This document shows, piece after piece, positions 1 to 26,828 of a DNA stretch of 64,000 nucleotides. The stretch is from contig CAWZYM010000228.1 of assembly GCA_963966185.1 (NCBI GenBank), positions 351,899 to 415,898 of the forward strand, read 5' to 3'. Made by a program: the position numbers and the translations under genes. This stretch comes from Rhabditoides inermis. Taxonomy: Eukaryota > Nematoda > Chromadorea > Rhabditida > Rhabditidae. Position 1 is the first letter of the stretch; each line of letters starts with the position of its first letter. The notes beneath the pieces are model-generated. The model was not told where the DNA came from, ran no database searches, and saw only the letters and a program-made list of their open reading frames with translations.

Positions 1-1024
1 TCAGATCCCTGGGTGATCACCACCATGCGGGGGCGAGCAGAGTTCTCCTTGGGCAGAGCAGCGATCTTCAGAGCGATCTCCTTGACGTCGGTGGTTCCGA
101 AGTTGGCGGCCTAAAAAATCCAATAAACTCAACACGACCAATCAGCTAACACTCACGTTGGAGAAGGCGGCGGCCTCGTCCTCGTTTCCGAAGAGCACGT
201 CGACGTAGGGCAGAGCGGCCATGAGGGGCTCGGTGAAGAACTGCGAGATGAAGGGGGCGGCAAGGTTGAACATGAACGGCTTGTCGTTCTCGCATGCGTG
301 CTTGGCCACCTTCATGATGGCTGGCGGGCACACGGTGAGGAAGAAGCCGGCGATGTAGTAGTACTTGGCCTTCTCCACCATAGCCCAGTGCTTCTCGTCG
401 TCGACGTGGTCGACGGTGAAGGTGTTGGCGGCGGCCAGATGGGCGCACAGCGAGCGGTGCTGGCCGTTGATGAGCGACGCGCACGTGCCCGTCTTCACCT
501 CCTTGTTGATCTGGTACTGCACGTTCACGCCGGCTCCCGACGCCTTCTCGGCCAGCTGCTTTCCGTACGTGTCGTCTCCGACAGCTCCGAAGAAGGTCGT
601 CTTGTTGGGCTGGTTGAGAATCCACTGGCACACGCGGAGCGCGTTCTGGGTAGCTCCTCCGGGAATGTAGTCGACCTCGTGCTCCTTCGAGAGCTCCTCG
701 AACCTAGAATATTTATTTATAAGTTTGAAAATATTAATATATTGTATAACAATCTCCACTGTACTCACATGCCGACGAGCTTGTCGTCACAGAGAATAGC
801 ATCGTTCTCCTTCAGTCCCCACTTGTCCAGGAACGACTTCTCCACGGTGGTCTAAAATACGTTGTTACTATAATTCACCAGTCAAAAAATATAATAAGCT
901 TTTAGTGTATTTTGTGTGAAACAAGTAGGTTCACCTGGAGGTCGAGCAGGGGGTTACCGCAGCCGAGAAGGACTCCGTCGGCCAGCTCCTGCGAGGCAGC
1001 GGCGGTGTTGTTGTCGGCGGTCAT
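1..1024 (-). CDS. ADK: adenosine kinase, 3' end beyond window
   Basis: Phosphorylates adenosine to AMP with ATP (purine salvage, methyl-cycle support); cytosolic/nuclear PfkB-family enzyme. Coding exons on the minus strand: 935-1024, 769-851, 157-703 and <1-110, all with GT-AG borders and continuous frame. The protein starts MTADNNTAAA and shows the N-terminal motif GNPLLDL, the PGGATQNALR sugar-binding segment, FFGAVGDD, and the lid/central core through NLAAPF and DVLFGNEDEA. These are hallmark ADK segments. The last visible exon ends in MVVITQGS. The C-terminal GAGD anion-hole motif with the catalytic Asp lies outside the window, so catalysis cannot be checked. The upstream base context is a plain exon start. 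Nothing looks broken. Confidence 0.95.
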
Positions 1025-1969
1025 TTCCTTCTACAAACACACTCGTATGAACAAATTGAAGCGTCGTAAGTCGTAAAGTAAACGTTCTCAACTTCCGAAA
1101 AACTGTGTTTGCGAAAGTTATTTAGATCCCATCACAACGAAACTTACAATCATAAATATGTGCGATTAAAATGATTGTTGTATACATGAAGACAAGTTAC
1201 AAAACATATATAAGAACTATCAGGAAAATAATAACGAAAATTTTGAAAATGCGAAGCTAGTGAGTAATTCTCAATAATTGTGCGCTCACTACCATACACT
1301 ATAGCTTCCGGAATTTGTAATGCTGTACAAAAAAATGTCAGTTTGTGCACATAATCACGCCATTTTCGTGATGAATAGTGGAGCGTATGAAAAACGAGCA
1401 ACTGTAAAATGGGCAATGCATGAGCGAGAATAATTGATTCGATCGTCGGACGGGGGGAGAGCCGCCAATGCACGTGGACTGAAATAGCGTGAGCAAGCAG
1501 CGAAGGGCGGGGGCAATTCAAAAGGACTCCCTATCTCTTCGTATACTCACCTGCAATCTCTCTCCCCAATCTCCCCTTCGAAACATTACCCCACAAAGTC
1601 CAAACAGCGCATCGTAGATCGAATTTATTAACAACCAGGGGAGGAACACCATGAAACGTGTACAACGATAAAGCTCAACGCAAACATAACAATTATTAGC
1701 GTATTCAAAATACCATACACACAAAACTCATATGTAAAACGTGATAATACTAAAGAGAATGCAATTGTGAGTAATACCAAGATCATGATCATAAAGAGAG
1801 TAACATTCGGTTATACATGCTTCGGAAGAGCTACGAAAGGCCTGCTTTCACACTGGCAATACAACACCTATATCCCCAAATATGCATACGTTGAGTAATG
1901 ATGCTTGCACAAAAAAGGAAAAGAAAACACCACACCGGCACTTGAATAGTGAACAAATAGAGCGATGGT
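1025..1969. other. intergenic region between ADK 5' end and KAT6 3' end
   Basis: About 0.95 kb with no exon I can support. It should hold the ADK promoter/5' UTR and the KAT6 3' UTR. A minus-strand open frame at 1150-1521 has no recognisable similarity, unlike composition and no splice context, and looks like chance. Confidence 0.6.
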
Positions 1970-17962
<15,993 letters not shown>

Positions 17963-18129
17963 GCAAACTGCAATATGAACATGAACATGAACGACGACGG
18001 CATGAAAGTATGTATCAAAAAAGCTCATCCACGTGATTTGAGAATTATCACAAATAGCGGTGAATAGATAAATTATACAACATGTATACTTGTTGAGAGA
18101 AATAAAGTATAAATAAAACATACATTCAA

Positions 18130-18476
18130 TGTTATTCGCAATATTCAGAGCAGAGGTAGGTTAGTTCCCAGCAAAAAGGGAGCTATACTGACGATCACAG
18201 GCAATCACAAGGCATGTAAAAACCACCTGAAATGTTTTGTATACAAGACATTACAAAAAGTGGAATAATAAACTATATTTAAAACGAAAATATATTTTTG
18301 AATGGGCTTAGTGTACACTTCTGTTGACATAGTGTCAGTATTTTTCCCGCGAAACGCTATTTCTCACTGCGGATGTCGTTTTCTCTGTCGCCGTCTTGTT
18401 TTGTTTTGTTTGTATTGTTTTGTTTTGTTTTTCATTGTTTTATTTTGCCTAATATATTATAGATCTTCTCCTCACG
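18130..18476. other. intergenic region between divergent KAT6 and PPIL1
   Basis: About 350-500 bp separate the two divergently oriented genes. It is AT-rich with T-runs and a TTTTG-rich stretch (18397-18445), and probably holds both promoters. No further element seen. Confidence 0.5.
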
Positions 18477-19598
18477 ATGTCCGAGCAGTCTCCCTACGTA
18501 CAACTCGAAACGACGTGAGTTATACCTTGATTTCGAAACAAAATTTGAAAACGTTTCATCGAACGCGTTCGCACGGCGATTCACAGTTAATAATTTGTGG
18601 GTGGGCGGAGCTGCGCTACAAAAACGCGCGACTCGCGCGGAGCGTGTTACCAAAACACAAAACACATCAGCTTCTGCTGGGATCGTGGCAGGACCACTAT
18701 CTCAAGCGAGGCTCCGCCCATGGCTCCGCCCCCTTTTTTCGGGACCAAAGGGGCGGGGCTACGCTTGTCGCGGCTGATATGAGCTAGCGATTTTCTTGAG
18801 TTGTGAATCGCCGTGGAACGTAATGTAACAAATAATCTCAAAGCCATGCTAGATTAGCTCCATAGTGGGGTGTTTCCAGGATGGGTCCGCTGGTGATCGA
18901 GCTGTACTGGGACCATGCGCCGAAGACGTGCACCAACTTCTGCGAGCTGGCGCGTCGCGGCTACTACAACAACACCATCTTCCACCGCATCATCCCCGAC
19001 TTCATGATCCAGGGCGGAGACCCGACCGGAACTGGTGCGCTATATTATAAGAACACTTTTTTGTTTCGTTTTTATCATGGCTAAGCACAGGCATATTGTA
19101 TGATTCCAGGCCGCGGCGGGGCTTCGATCTACGGGGACAAGTTCGCGGACGAGATCAACGAGGGGCTGAAGCACACGGGGGCCGGCATCATCTCGATGGC
19201 CAACGCCGGTCAGTCACTGTGTGGGGGTGGATGATGGAGTATGACGGTTGCAGGCCCGAACACGAACGGCTCGCAGTTCTTCATCACTCTGGCCCCCACG
19301 CAGCACCTCGACGGAAAGCACACCATCTTCGGCAGGGTCGCTGCCGGCATGAAGGTATGGTGTTTGAATACCGATCTGATTATATTTGGACTTTCCATGG
19401 TTGGATTCGTACATGCACAACCACACATCCGTAAATTATGAGGATTGCGTTTTTTTTTTCGTTAGAAAAGAACTTTTTCTATGAATTTCTTTTCAGGTGG
19501 TGCAGAACATTGGCAAGGTGGACACGGACAACAACGATCGGCCCAAGTACGACGTGAAAATCCGACGCGCCGCGCCCAAGGACGACTCCCGGCTGTGA
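18477..19598 (+). CDS. PPIL1: spliceosomal cyclophilin, peptidyl-prolyl cis-trans isomerase PPIL1 (CYN-12)
   Basis: Peptidyl-prolyl isomerase that joins the activated spliceosome via SKIP/SNW1 (known for the family). Exons 18477-18514, 18880-19034, 19110-19208, 19254-19354 and 19497-19598 give 164 residues, matching the usual ~166. The protein runs [20 protein letters not shown] through [29 protein letters not shown] and [12 protein letters not shown] to the C-terminal DDSRL. The active-site Arg (FHR), the Phe/Met (FMIQ) and Gln (GSQFF) are present. In place of the hCypA Trp121 position there is an [10 protein letters not shown] segment, with His where human PPIL1 has Trp. Intron 1 (365 bp) contains a 244-bp MITE. 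All phases agree, so the gene looks intact. Confidence 0.96.
18572..18815. mobile_element. 244-bp MITE in PPIL1 intron 1
   Basis: Terminal inverted repeats CACGGCGATTCACA / TGTGAATCGCCGTG surround GC-rich sequence containing GGGCGGAGCTGCGCTACAAA. A second copy of the same family is at 26873-27859, enlarged there by a nested insertion. No transposase. No clean target duplication at this copy. Confidence 0.85.
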
Positions 19599-19796
19599 GC
19601 AGGGATACGGTAGTCTGACGAGTTGTTGTGTTTTGCACATGTTCCACGTTCTCAATTCTCTTTCCAACTAACTTGTTGTGTTTGTTTGTCTGTAGGTAAC
19701 TTATTTGTTGTGTATTTGTTGTACGTGAACTATGAATACTTTATAAAGGCACCGGAAAATTGTGTGTGAAAGTGAAGGTAAAGAATATACAGAATC

Positions 19797-20331
19797 TCAG
19801 ACATGGGAGAAGAGCTTCCTCTCGACAATGACTACTTCGTCCTCGGAAGGAGGAGATGTAGACGGAACAGTGGAAGTAAATGGAGCAGGAGCAGTGGATG
19901 AAGAGGGAGCAGGAGCAGTGGAAGTAGAGGGAGGGGCAGCAGTATGTGCGGTCACAGATCGGCTCGGTTGAATGTTGATGACTGCGTCGTGATAGCTCGG
20001 CGGCAAGTCCTCGATGTGCTAGAATCGATCTTGTATTTTATGTGTTTCAATTAATTTATACCTTGGGCGATCCTGCGTTTCCGTAGTAGGTCGAAGTGGT
20101 GCCTGCAAGAATTAGTATTGTTGTTGAATCGTGACTGCCTTTCTAGGCGTACGCAGGTGTATAATTATTTCCTCCCCAGCTCACCTCTTCTCCAGAAGCT
20201 GGCAGCCCTGGTAGTGTGTCTGCGGGTAACGGCTACGCAGCAGGAGAGAATGAGGAGGAAGAAGGACATGGCGATCAACAGACCAGTCACCTCTACCAGC
20301 GGGGACCACTGCAACCAGAAAGTGCGCCTCT

Positions 20332-20394
<63 letters not shown>

Positions 20395-21413
20395 TCGCAC
20401 TGTCAAATTCGTGGAAGAGTACTATAAAAGAGAGAGCCAGGTCCTCGTGCCGCAGCTGCTGAGCGCATAGGGGCACACTCACTGATTCTGACTCTACCAC
20501 GATGGAGGGATGCCAGCTACCTTGTGCTCCTCCTCCTGCTCTATCCTCCATCGCTGTTCGTAGTTGTCCCACTGGTTGGCCTGCTCCCACCGCCGCATCT
20601 GCTGCTCTCCCCAGCCCTCTTCACGAGATCCCTGCTCACGGTGGTTCGGCACCGATGGAAGACTTAAACGGTCGTTTTTTCGACGTTCCAGAATGATGCG
20701 CAACATCGGAGAGGGAGAGGGAGAGAGAGAGAGCGAGCGAAAAAAGAGACGCAAATATAGTAGAGGGTTGATTTTCAGATAAGGTAGCCTGAGAGCGAGA
20801 GGGGGAGGCGACCTACCGCAGCGTTGCCCTCTCGCGCATCTGACACACGACGCCTGTGTAGCCGTGGAAGCACACGCACACCTGTAGATGCCTTCATGCT
20901 ACCAGGTGTGTGCCTCGCCCTCTCACCTCGAGCAGGTCCTGTCCCTCCACGCACCGATCGAGCGCCTGCTGCTCGAACATGTGCGGCGCGTGCCCGCACC
21001 TGAATACAACACTGTCGTCTACTCACCACAGAGATGGAGAGCAGAAGACTGTCCGACTCACGTGACGTTGGCCGCCCGTCCGCTCACGCATCGCAGAATC
21101 TTCTCGCAGCGGTCGCCGTAGAAGGGACGGTTGCAGCTGGAAAGACAATGTGAAATCACTCGCACCAGTTTGCGCATAGGGTTATGAAACCACTAAATGA
21201 CAAACGAAAAGAGAAGTGAATGCGACTGACATGCATCGCTTTCCCCATTCGAACGACTGGACGAAGTGAGTTCCCACCGAGTCGCAGTCATTCTTCGGAG
21301 ACGCAGGCGACAGCTCGAACACTAAACACACGTCTACCACTGTGACGAGCGAGACTGCGCTCACCGTATGCAAGTGCTGTCGAGAGGAATAGCAACGCGA
21401 CTAACCGATACAT
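19797..21413 (-). CDS. single-pass membrane protein with EGF-like ectodomain and PPxY cytoplasmic tail
   Basis: Function unknown. The start ATG at 21413 follows a TTTTCAG acceptor, so a trans-spliced leader is likely. A signal peptide (MYRLVALLFLSTALAY) is followed by a Cys-rich ectodomain. That ectodomain includes CNRPFYGDRCE and CVCFHGYTGVVCQ, which look like the ends of EGF-like modules. Next is a Glu/Arg/Trp-rich stretch. A transmembrane helix around VTGLLIAMSFFLLILSCCVA is encoded at about 20175-20310. A basic stop-transfer segment follows, then the tail HIEDLPPSYHDAV, a PPxY motif that normally binds WW domains of NEDD4-family ligases. A Pro/Thr/Ser repeat region ends ERKLFSHV. Eight or so exons with consistent phases. 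The (CT)n tract at 20332-20395 lies in the intron before the TM exon. Confidence 0.75.
20332..20395. repeat. (CT)n microsatellite
   Basis: Imperfect CT tract in an intron of the PPxY membrane protein gene. Confidence 0.9.
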
Positions 21414-22393
21414 TCTGAAAACCATAGGTCGACTGGTTAATGTAGAACAGCTAAAACGTCACTTATATAGAAAACAAAGTTTGAATGGGCCAGTAATCAA
21501 AGAAACAAAGAAGCCGACGGTTGCTGGGAATAGCTGATGGTGTGCTTGTTCGATAACTCCGAATGGGATCGATTATTGCACATCGCATCGCAATATCACA
21601 TGCAACTGATAAGGGCTCATCGCGCGGCGGAAGACGCCTTTTCGAAATGCTGACACGTCCTTAAAAGACTATGATAGTGTGATCTATAAGTACAATTATG
21701 CGATGATAGCAATTACCCTGGTACTACTCTATAGAACTAACCATTGAAGGTGACAACAATGTGTCCTATTTTTCTGTGAAATTTTTTCCTACTTCCACTA
21801 CTTCGAATGTCATTTTTTATCTAGACGACAATATCAGCTAATATATGGTTTGTGGCAAGTGTGCAAAACTCGAGTGATACACATGAGTGCAGATCGCTAG
21901 TCTGGTTCCTGATTGAGGCGCGACGTGCCGCGTCTCACAGGCTCAGTACTGTCGACCAACGACCGACCATGTTTCCGGGGGTAGACATTTTAAAGCACTA
22001 GCACGTCTTCGATACAATATTGGTGAACGAGCAGGAGGGAGAAGCAGAGCCGGAGCACAATCTCGTACACGTTACCTAGACAAACAAAAAATGTCATCAT
22101 CAACTGTCATATCACGATACATCCATGCAGTAAAATTATAAAATGTTTTACTAGTTCATTTGCTTAATGACACTGCCTATACTATTACCGTACACGGGGA
22201 AATGTGAGAACATCTCAGAAATACACTGATATTATTTCAAAACGTGTTTTAGCTTGTTCTGTATTTTGTTTGTCTTATCTTAAAATGAAGGCTTGCATCG
22301 TGTACAATCTACTACCAGAACATAATACAACAATGAAATGCAACTTTTTATAATAAAACATTTTTATTAATAGCATTAATGCTAACATGAGCA
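21414..22393. other. intergenic region, no gene seen
   Basis: 980 bp upstream of the membrane protein gene and downstream of the ShKT gene. It contains a minus-strand AATAAAA-like polyadenylation signal near 22360 for the ShKT gene. No supported exon, RNA gene or repeat. Confidence 0.5.
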
Positions 22394-23010
22394 CTATCCA
22401 TCCTTGTTACCGTTACCGTCTCTATCCGCGTCGGTGCAGTGTCCACATGTGCGCTTGCATCTGAAACGACACGGCTCACTCATTCCAATTTCACGCTCAC
22501 GTCTGTCCGATTCTCTGTGTCACACACGCCACCCACCTCTGTCTGAGGTCGCAGTAGTTGCCGTTCTCGCAGTACTGCGCGTACAGGGCGCAGTCGTAAC
22601 ACTCGTCCATGCAGCCCTCGCCTGCAGTGCGATGGTGATATTGACAGTCAAATGAGGGCTCACTCACAGCAGTAGTCGCACACGCACATGAACCCCGGCG
22701 GACACTCCCCGCCCACGCACGCTGCAAAAATAGGCAGTTCTTCTCCATGTCTACTTCTCAATGTCCGTTTAGAATACACATGGAATAGCCGACTCACGTC
22801 CGAGTGTCTGTTTCATGTATCCGCAGCCGCACCATTCACGCGATTTCTCGAAGACACATTGCGAGAGACATAGCGAGAGGAGGGAAAGCAGTACTGCAAC
22901 GGTGGCATGATTGAGTGAGAACGGTTAAAACACATCACTGTTTCAACAGCACACGATAATGAGGAGATAGCTAGCGGGGACAAAGCCAACTTACCTGTGA
23001 CTTGCCTCAT
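22394..23010 (-). CDS. small secreted ShKT (SXC) domain protein
   Basis: A secreted Cys-rich protein of about 115 residues; role unknown. The first exon (22995-23010) encodes only MRQVT. The next supplies the rest of the signal peptide (LLSLLSLCLSQ) and a short Cys segment ending GYMKQTLG. A third encodes CVGGECPPGFMCVC. The last two form the ShKT-type module from ECYDCALYAQYC to RCKRTCGHC, followed by a short Asp/Gly/Asn/Lys tail. The final CxxTCGxC pattern and six-Cys spacing are typical of the family, which is very common in nematode surface and secreted proteins and is mostly not toxic. Splice phases agree throughout. A GTG codon precedes the ATG. Confidence 0.75.
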
Positions 23011-23427
23011 CACAGCAGTGTGTGCAACCCCGAGGCTCGGTGTGAAGTGCAGTCCTGTGGCGGAGTCATAGTTGGTATTTCGTTTTCCATCCCTCTTTCA
23101 TTCCCCGTGTTTACTTTCGATTTGATCATTTGAGTGTTACCTTTGACCACTCAATACACAATGCAAACAATATGTGAGTGAGAGTGGCCATTAGAAAAGT
23201 GTCAAATTCCGCTATGAAAAACGTAAACGTTTATATAAAATTTACAGTACCGAATATGGACGGGATTGCGATTGTGAAGTGAGTGTACGGCACGTTCAAT
23301 TGTTATTTCATTCTAGATACGCATGCACCCAAATCCCAGAGAACACAGATGAGAAGCTAGCTTGAGTGGGGAAAATCTACGCTATCGTCAACACCGCTTT
23401 CGCCACGATGAACCGACACAATAACAT
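23011..23427. other. intergenic, no feature seen
   Basis: About 0.4 kb between the ShKT gene start and the outer border of the inverted duplication. No exon, RNA gene or repeat recognised. Confidence 0.45.
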
Positions 23428-23598
23428 ATGGTCGATGAATATTCTCATTGCAAGAACTAAACATCTCACTCACTCAATAAACAAACATTGGCGGGGGAAA
23501 ATGACTCCTCTAACTCTCACCTTTGTCTAATCATCACACTGTTCCAGATGAGTGAACGGTCTGTGTTTGTGGAGAACCCATTCAACGACTATACTATA

Positions 23599-23805
23599 TT
23601 ACACTATGTACGTTCCGGTAGTGTTTTTGTGGTGGAAGAATAGCTGATACGGGTAGCAAACATGGCACATATCCTCCCGTACATAAGGACACCGATCACA
23701 CCGTCCCAGACGCACAGTCTGTTCACCACGCTTTTTCGGAACCCTTCTAGACACTTTCCTGTGTTTGAGTGTTCCGAGTTTCGTGATCATTTGACGATTC
23801 GACAC
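23599..23805 (-). pseudogene. truncated copy of small CxxC protein gene
   Basis: Encodes MSNRQMITKLGTLKHRKVSR and a CDRC/CHVC Cys pair, like the copy at 30455-30727, but a changed stretch at 23590-23612 brings a stop after 68 residues instead of 90. Function unknown; this copy looks degraded at its 3' end. Confidence 0.55.
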
Positions 23806-23978
23806 GCATAAACTCGAAGGTAGGTTAGACGATTCAAAAAAACTTTGTTACGTGTTGTGATCGCGATAAACTCGCATGCTTACTTTGTCGCTGCTTTTTT
23901 GTCAGCACATCTAGACAGACTATCTGTTGTTACCTCTGCGATTGTTGCTGTCAGTGTATAAGATACATCAATCCAGAT

Positions 23979-25432
23979 ATGAGTCTGCGTGAAGAAATCG
24001 AGGACGGCATCCTCCACACTACCGTCACCTGGGAGATCCTGGAGCGGGAGTGCGGGAGGTGAACGCTGCTCACTATCAGGATTGAGATAACCCGAGGAGT
24101 CAGTAAATGAACCCGTGCGAGACTATGTATAAGTCTCTCTAATCAAACAGAAGACGGTATAGCACCAATCTTTCTTCTTGCATCTACAAAACTGTCCAAT
24201 CGTTTTCCCATTCTGGGGGCGGGGCTTCTCTAGCGGGCACGCATGTGACATCACATATTCAGGAAGTTCAGGGAACACTTTTGTAAGTGTTGTGATAATG
24301 GTTTCAATACATTTTATTTTAGACTCAAAAAGGATTGAAGACGCTGGCGCGTTTCGGTCATGGAAAGAATTCAGTGAGCATCGGAGACGGAAACGTAGGG
24401 GTTAAAAAATTATCATAAGATGTCGCTAAGTGACAATAACAGGGTTTCTGTTCTCGCATCGCTCTCGTCGTTTTTGATTGGCAGAATAAGGGGTCGGGGG
24501 AGGAGCTACCTGACAAGATGCTCATCAAGGTGGGCGGGGTCGAGAGGGCGGAGTCGAATTGTCCATTTAGATTCCTTCTTGTCTGAACACGATCAAAATG
24601 ACGGAGACCTGTGACACGGGCAATGAGAATCAGCAGTTGAAAGGCGCAATGTGGGAAAAGTGGGAGCAGACGTTGAAGAAGGTGAGAGGCCATACAAGGG
24701 CGGGGCTAATGAGAGTGAGATTTCAGCTGCACAACTCTGAATGCAACTTTTACAAGGTGGTGACAGAGAAGTTAGGGCACAAGGAAGCGCTGGAGAAGCT
24801 TGGATTGCCGAGGTAGGAAAGATACACTTGCATTGAGGATTCACTGCATGAGTGCATGTACGTTGTTGTGTGATTGTTTGAATATTGTGCTTTGTTCATC
24901 GCAAACTTCCGTGGGGACCGAGTGGCATTTGCATCCTTGATGCTCACGAAAAAAGGAAATAGTGGATTTTTGAACAAAACCAGTATTGCCTGCAGGTACT
25001 GGTTCTCCACACAGTTCACTCCTTTCACCAATTACGGCATTCTCGGAATGGATATGCTCAAGGAGCTGCTGCCTGTACACATGTACACCAACCTCACACT
25101 GGAAGAGACGAAACAGGTCACATCAATTCAACTGGATTGTTGAACAGTTTTTCAAATCATCCCTTCTTTTAAAATAGTGCGTCGTATCGCTGCCCTACAG
25201 GCTTTCTTTCTGCGGGAGGGAATCACGGCAGACGACGGAGTGACACAATGCACTTTCGCCGAGACATACGATACTGTGGCGAGTGATGAGGTGAACAGGG
25301 AGGGGAAGGAGAGCTTGGTGAGAGTCTCACCTACTGTTTAGGGTCTGGGTGGTATGTTTTCGAAGATTCGCGAGTTGGCGGCAGATGACGTGCCGTTCGT
25401 GGAGAAAGTGAAGAAGGTGTGGCGGAACTGAA
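23979..25432 (+). pseudogene. 5' half of a CHK kinase-like (DUF1679) gene, left duplicate
   Basis: Copy of the minus-strand gene at 26829-30281. ATG at 23979 follows an ATCCAG acceptor. Recognisable family segments: GILHTTVTWEILE, RFGHGKNSVSIGDGN, GFCSRIALVVFDWQ, LPDKMLIK, LHNSECNFYKVV, YWFSTQFTPF and GLGGMFSKIREL. The duplication ends exactly at the last bases of an intron (..GTGTTTAG), so the exons with the HGDLW catalytic motif are missing. Without splicing the frame ends at VKKVWRN. The phase between exon 1 and the exon at 24323 could not be reconciled, so a small exon may be missing from my model. Confidence 0.75.
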
Positions 25433-25445
25433 TGGTCGTGTTTAG

Positions 25446-26015
25446 AATGTTCGAAAGAATCATATTAACCTAAATCCTAATCGATTTGCAAGAAAGAACG
25501 ACGATTATCCGTTCCTTTCAAATGTTGCAACTCGCTGTTGCAACATTTTTTTTCAAACTCAAAATTGGTCCCGCCAGAAGTCAACGGAATTCCATTCCGT
25601 TGAACTCTTCAATACTGTGAAAATCGAGAGAAAAGACATATCTTCAGATGAATCAAGCTCGTTAAGTTGCTGTGTAGCTCAGTGCCTGTGTGCGCCGTTA
25701 TAGCGCAGACCTCACCGGTTCTAGTCCTGTCTACGGCAAATGTTTTGCATGAGTGTTGATACGCGTTCAAGAAAGCTGGTCTCAGAATTAAGTCGCCACT
25801 GTTCCTTTAAAAGTGATTTCTTTGTGCACGTGTCGAATGTGAGATGGAGAGATGGAATCCATAATCCTTTTGTGTGGATGATTTTCGTGGACGAGTGTGT
25901 CATTCCTCCCTCCACTCCTCTCGCTATGCGGCTGCGCGTCTTCTGAGACGGCGGGCCGTCCCAAGGTGCCACAGTCGCCTTCAACGACCAACTACAACTG
26001 GTCATCGCGCGATCG
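25446..26015. mobile_element. SINE-like dispersed repeat with internal tRNA-like sequence, copy 1
   Basis: About 570 bp, AATGTTCGAAAGAATCATAT to GGTCATCGCGCGATCG, repeated in reverse orientation at 44466-45022 with about 90% identity by eye. Contains a tRNA-like segment at 25668-25741. Its left border coincides with the break of the inverted duplication; a 3-bp TAG is found on both sides. Confidence 0.75.
25668..25741 (+). tRNA. tRNA-like sequence inside the dispersed repeat (probable pseudo-tRNA)
   Basis: Acceptor stem TTGCTGT pairs with ACGGCAA over 7 bp (one G-U). The A-box TAGCTCAGTGCC fits consensus. The anticodon stem TGCGC/GCGCA is broken by one change. In this copy the B-box is GGTTCTAGTCC, off consensus by one base. 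T-stem pairing is poor and position 33 is not U, so a functional tRNA is unlikely. Best read as the RNA polymerase III head of a SINE. Confidence 0.45.
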
Positions 26016-26251
26016 TAGGATACTCCGTTAGACTCTGCCTGCTAGGCTTGGAGACTCTCGAGTCACGACGAGCAGTCAATGATATTGCCTACATACATAA
26101 AATTGTACACGGTCGCACCGTCTTTGATTCCTCTGTCATCTATAATATCATTTCCACATCATCGAGACACTCTCACTGCCACCGTATCGTACCCTCTTCT
26201 GATCCGTCCGTTATAACGCAGACATTGATTCAACGCAAGTTTCGAATATGA
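26010..26251 (+). mobile_element. remnant of non-LTR (LINE) reverse transcriptase C-terminus
   Basis: The frame reads GYSVRLCLLGLETLESRRAV then NDIAYIHKIVHG, resembling the conserved 'RL..LGL.SLE.RR..DL...YKI' segment just after the RT domain of Jockey/RTE-type LINEs. Only about 80 residues remain. A GAGACA minisatellite (26280-26310) follows. Confidence 0.6.
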
Positions 26252-26828
26252 AATTGTAGCTATCAGAGACACCGGTTCTCAGAGACAGAGACAGAGACAG
26301 AGACAGAGGAGGTTAGAAAATGCATGATTGAACCATCTCGCATCCGCGCTTCCTGATCGATACTGGCAGAGGCTCCCCAGTATTGACCAGTATATACAAC
26401 AGAGCACATTTATTATTTATTTCATATACATTGTATGTCTGTTGTATTGTTCCATACGCATTTGTATATGTTTTACCATTCTTTGATTTGATTTTAATCA
26501 CAAATACGTTGCACCATTTATTACAGCCACATATTTTGTCCCCATATGTTACCTGAATACGCAATGATAAACAATTGACAATTAACACATGAAAAGCGCC
26601 GAAATGATTTCACCATTCAGCACGCAATATGCACAGATTTTTTATGCTAATTTTAACTTCTTCTTAAAAAAAAACTTGATCTATGATTTCGGGAGCGCGG
26701 CCTATGATTCACCTTCTTCCTCGAGCACCTATTTTTTCCCGGACAGACCAAACAACAACAACAACAAAACACTACACTAAAAGAACTTTATTGATACTAT
26801 ATAGTAATAGTCGCACAACAGCAGTTTA

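Larger units (their letters stand above)
23428..25445. repeat. left arm of a 2-kb inverted duplication
   Basis: Matches 28815-30811 in reverse complement almost base for base; coordinates sum to 54260 over most of the arm. The match starts at about ATATGGTCGAT (23428) and stops abruptly after GGTCGTGTTTAG (25445). Differences: an extra ~19 bp near 23485 and a small cluster of changes at 23590-23612. Confidence 0.95.

Noticed and set aside
1150..1724. Two minus-strand open frames upstream of ADK
   Set aside because: No similarity, no coding-like composition and no splice or start context.
24178..24405. Separate small ORFs in the duplicated arms
   Set aside because: They overlap introns and exons of the CHK-like gene in other frames.
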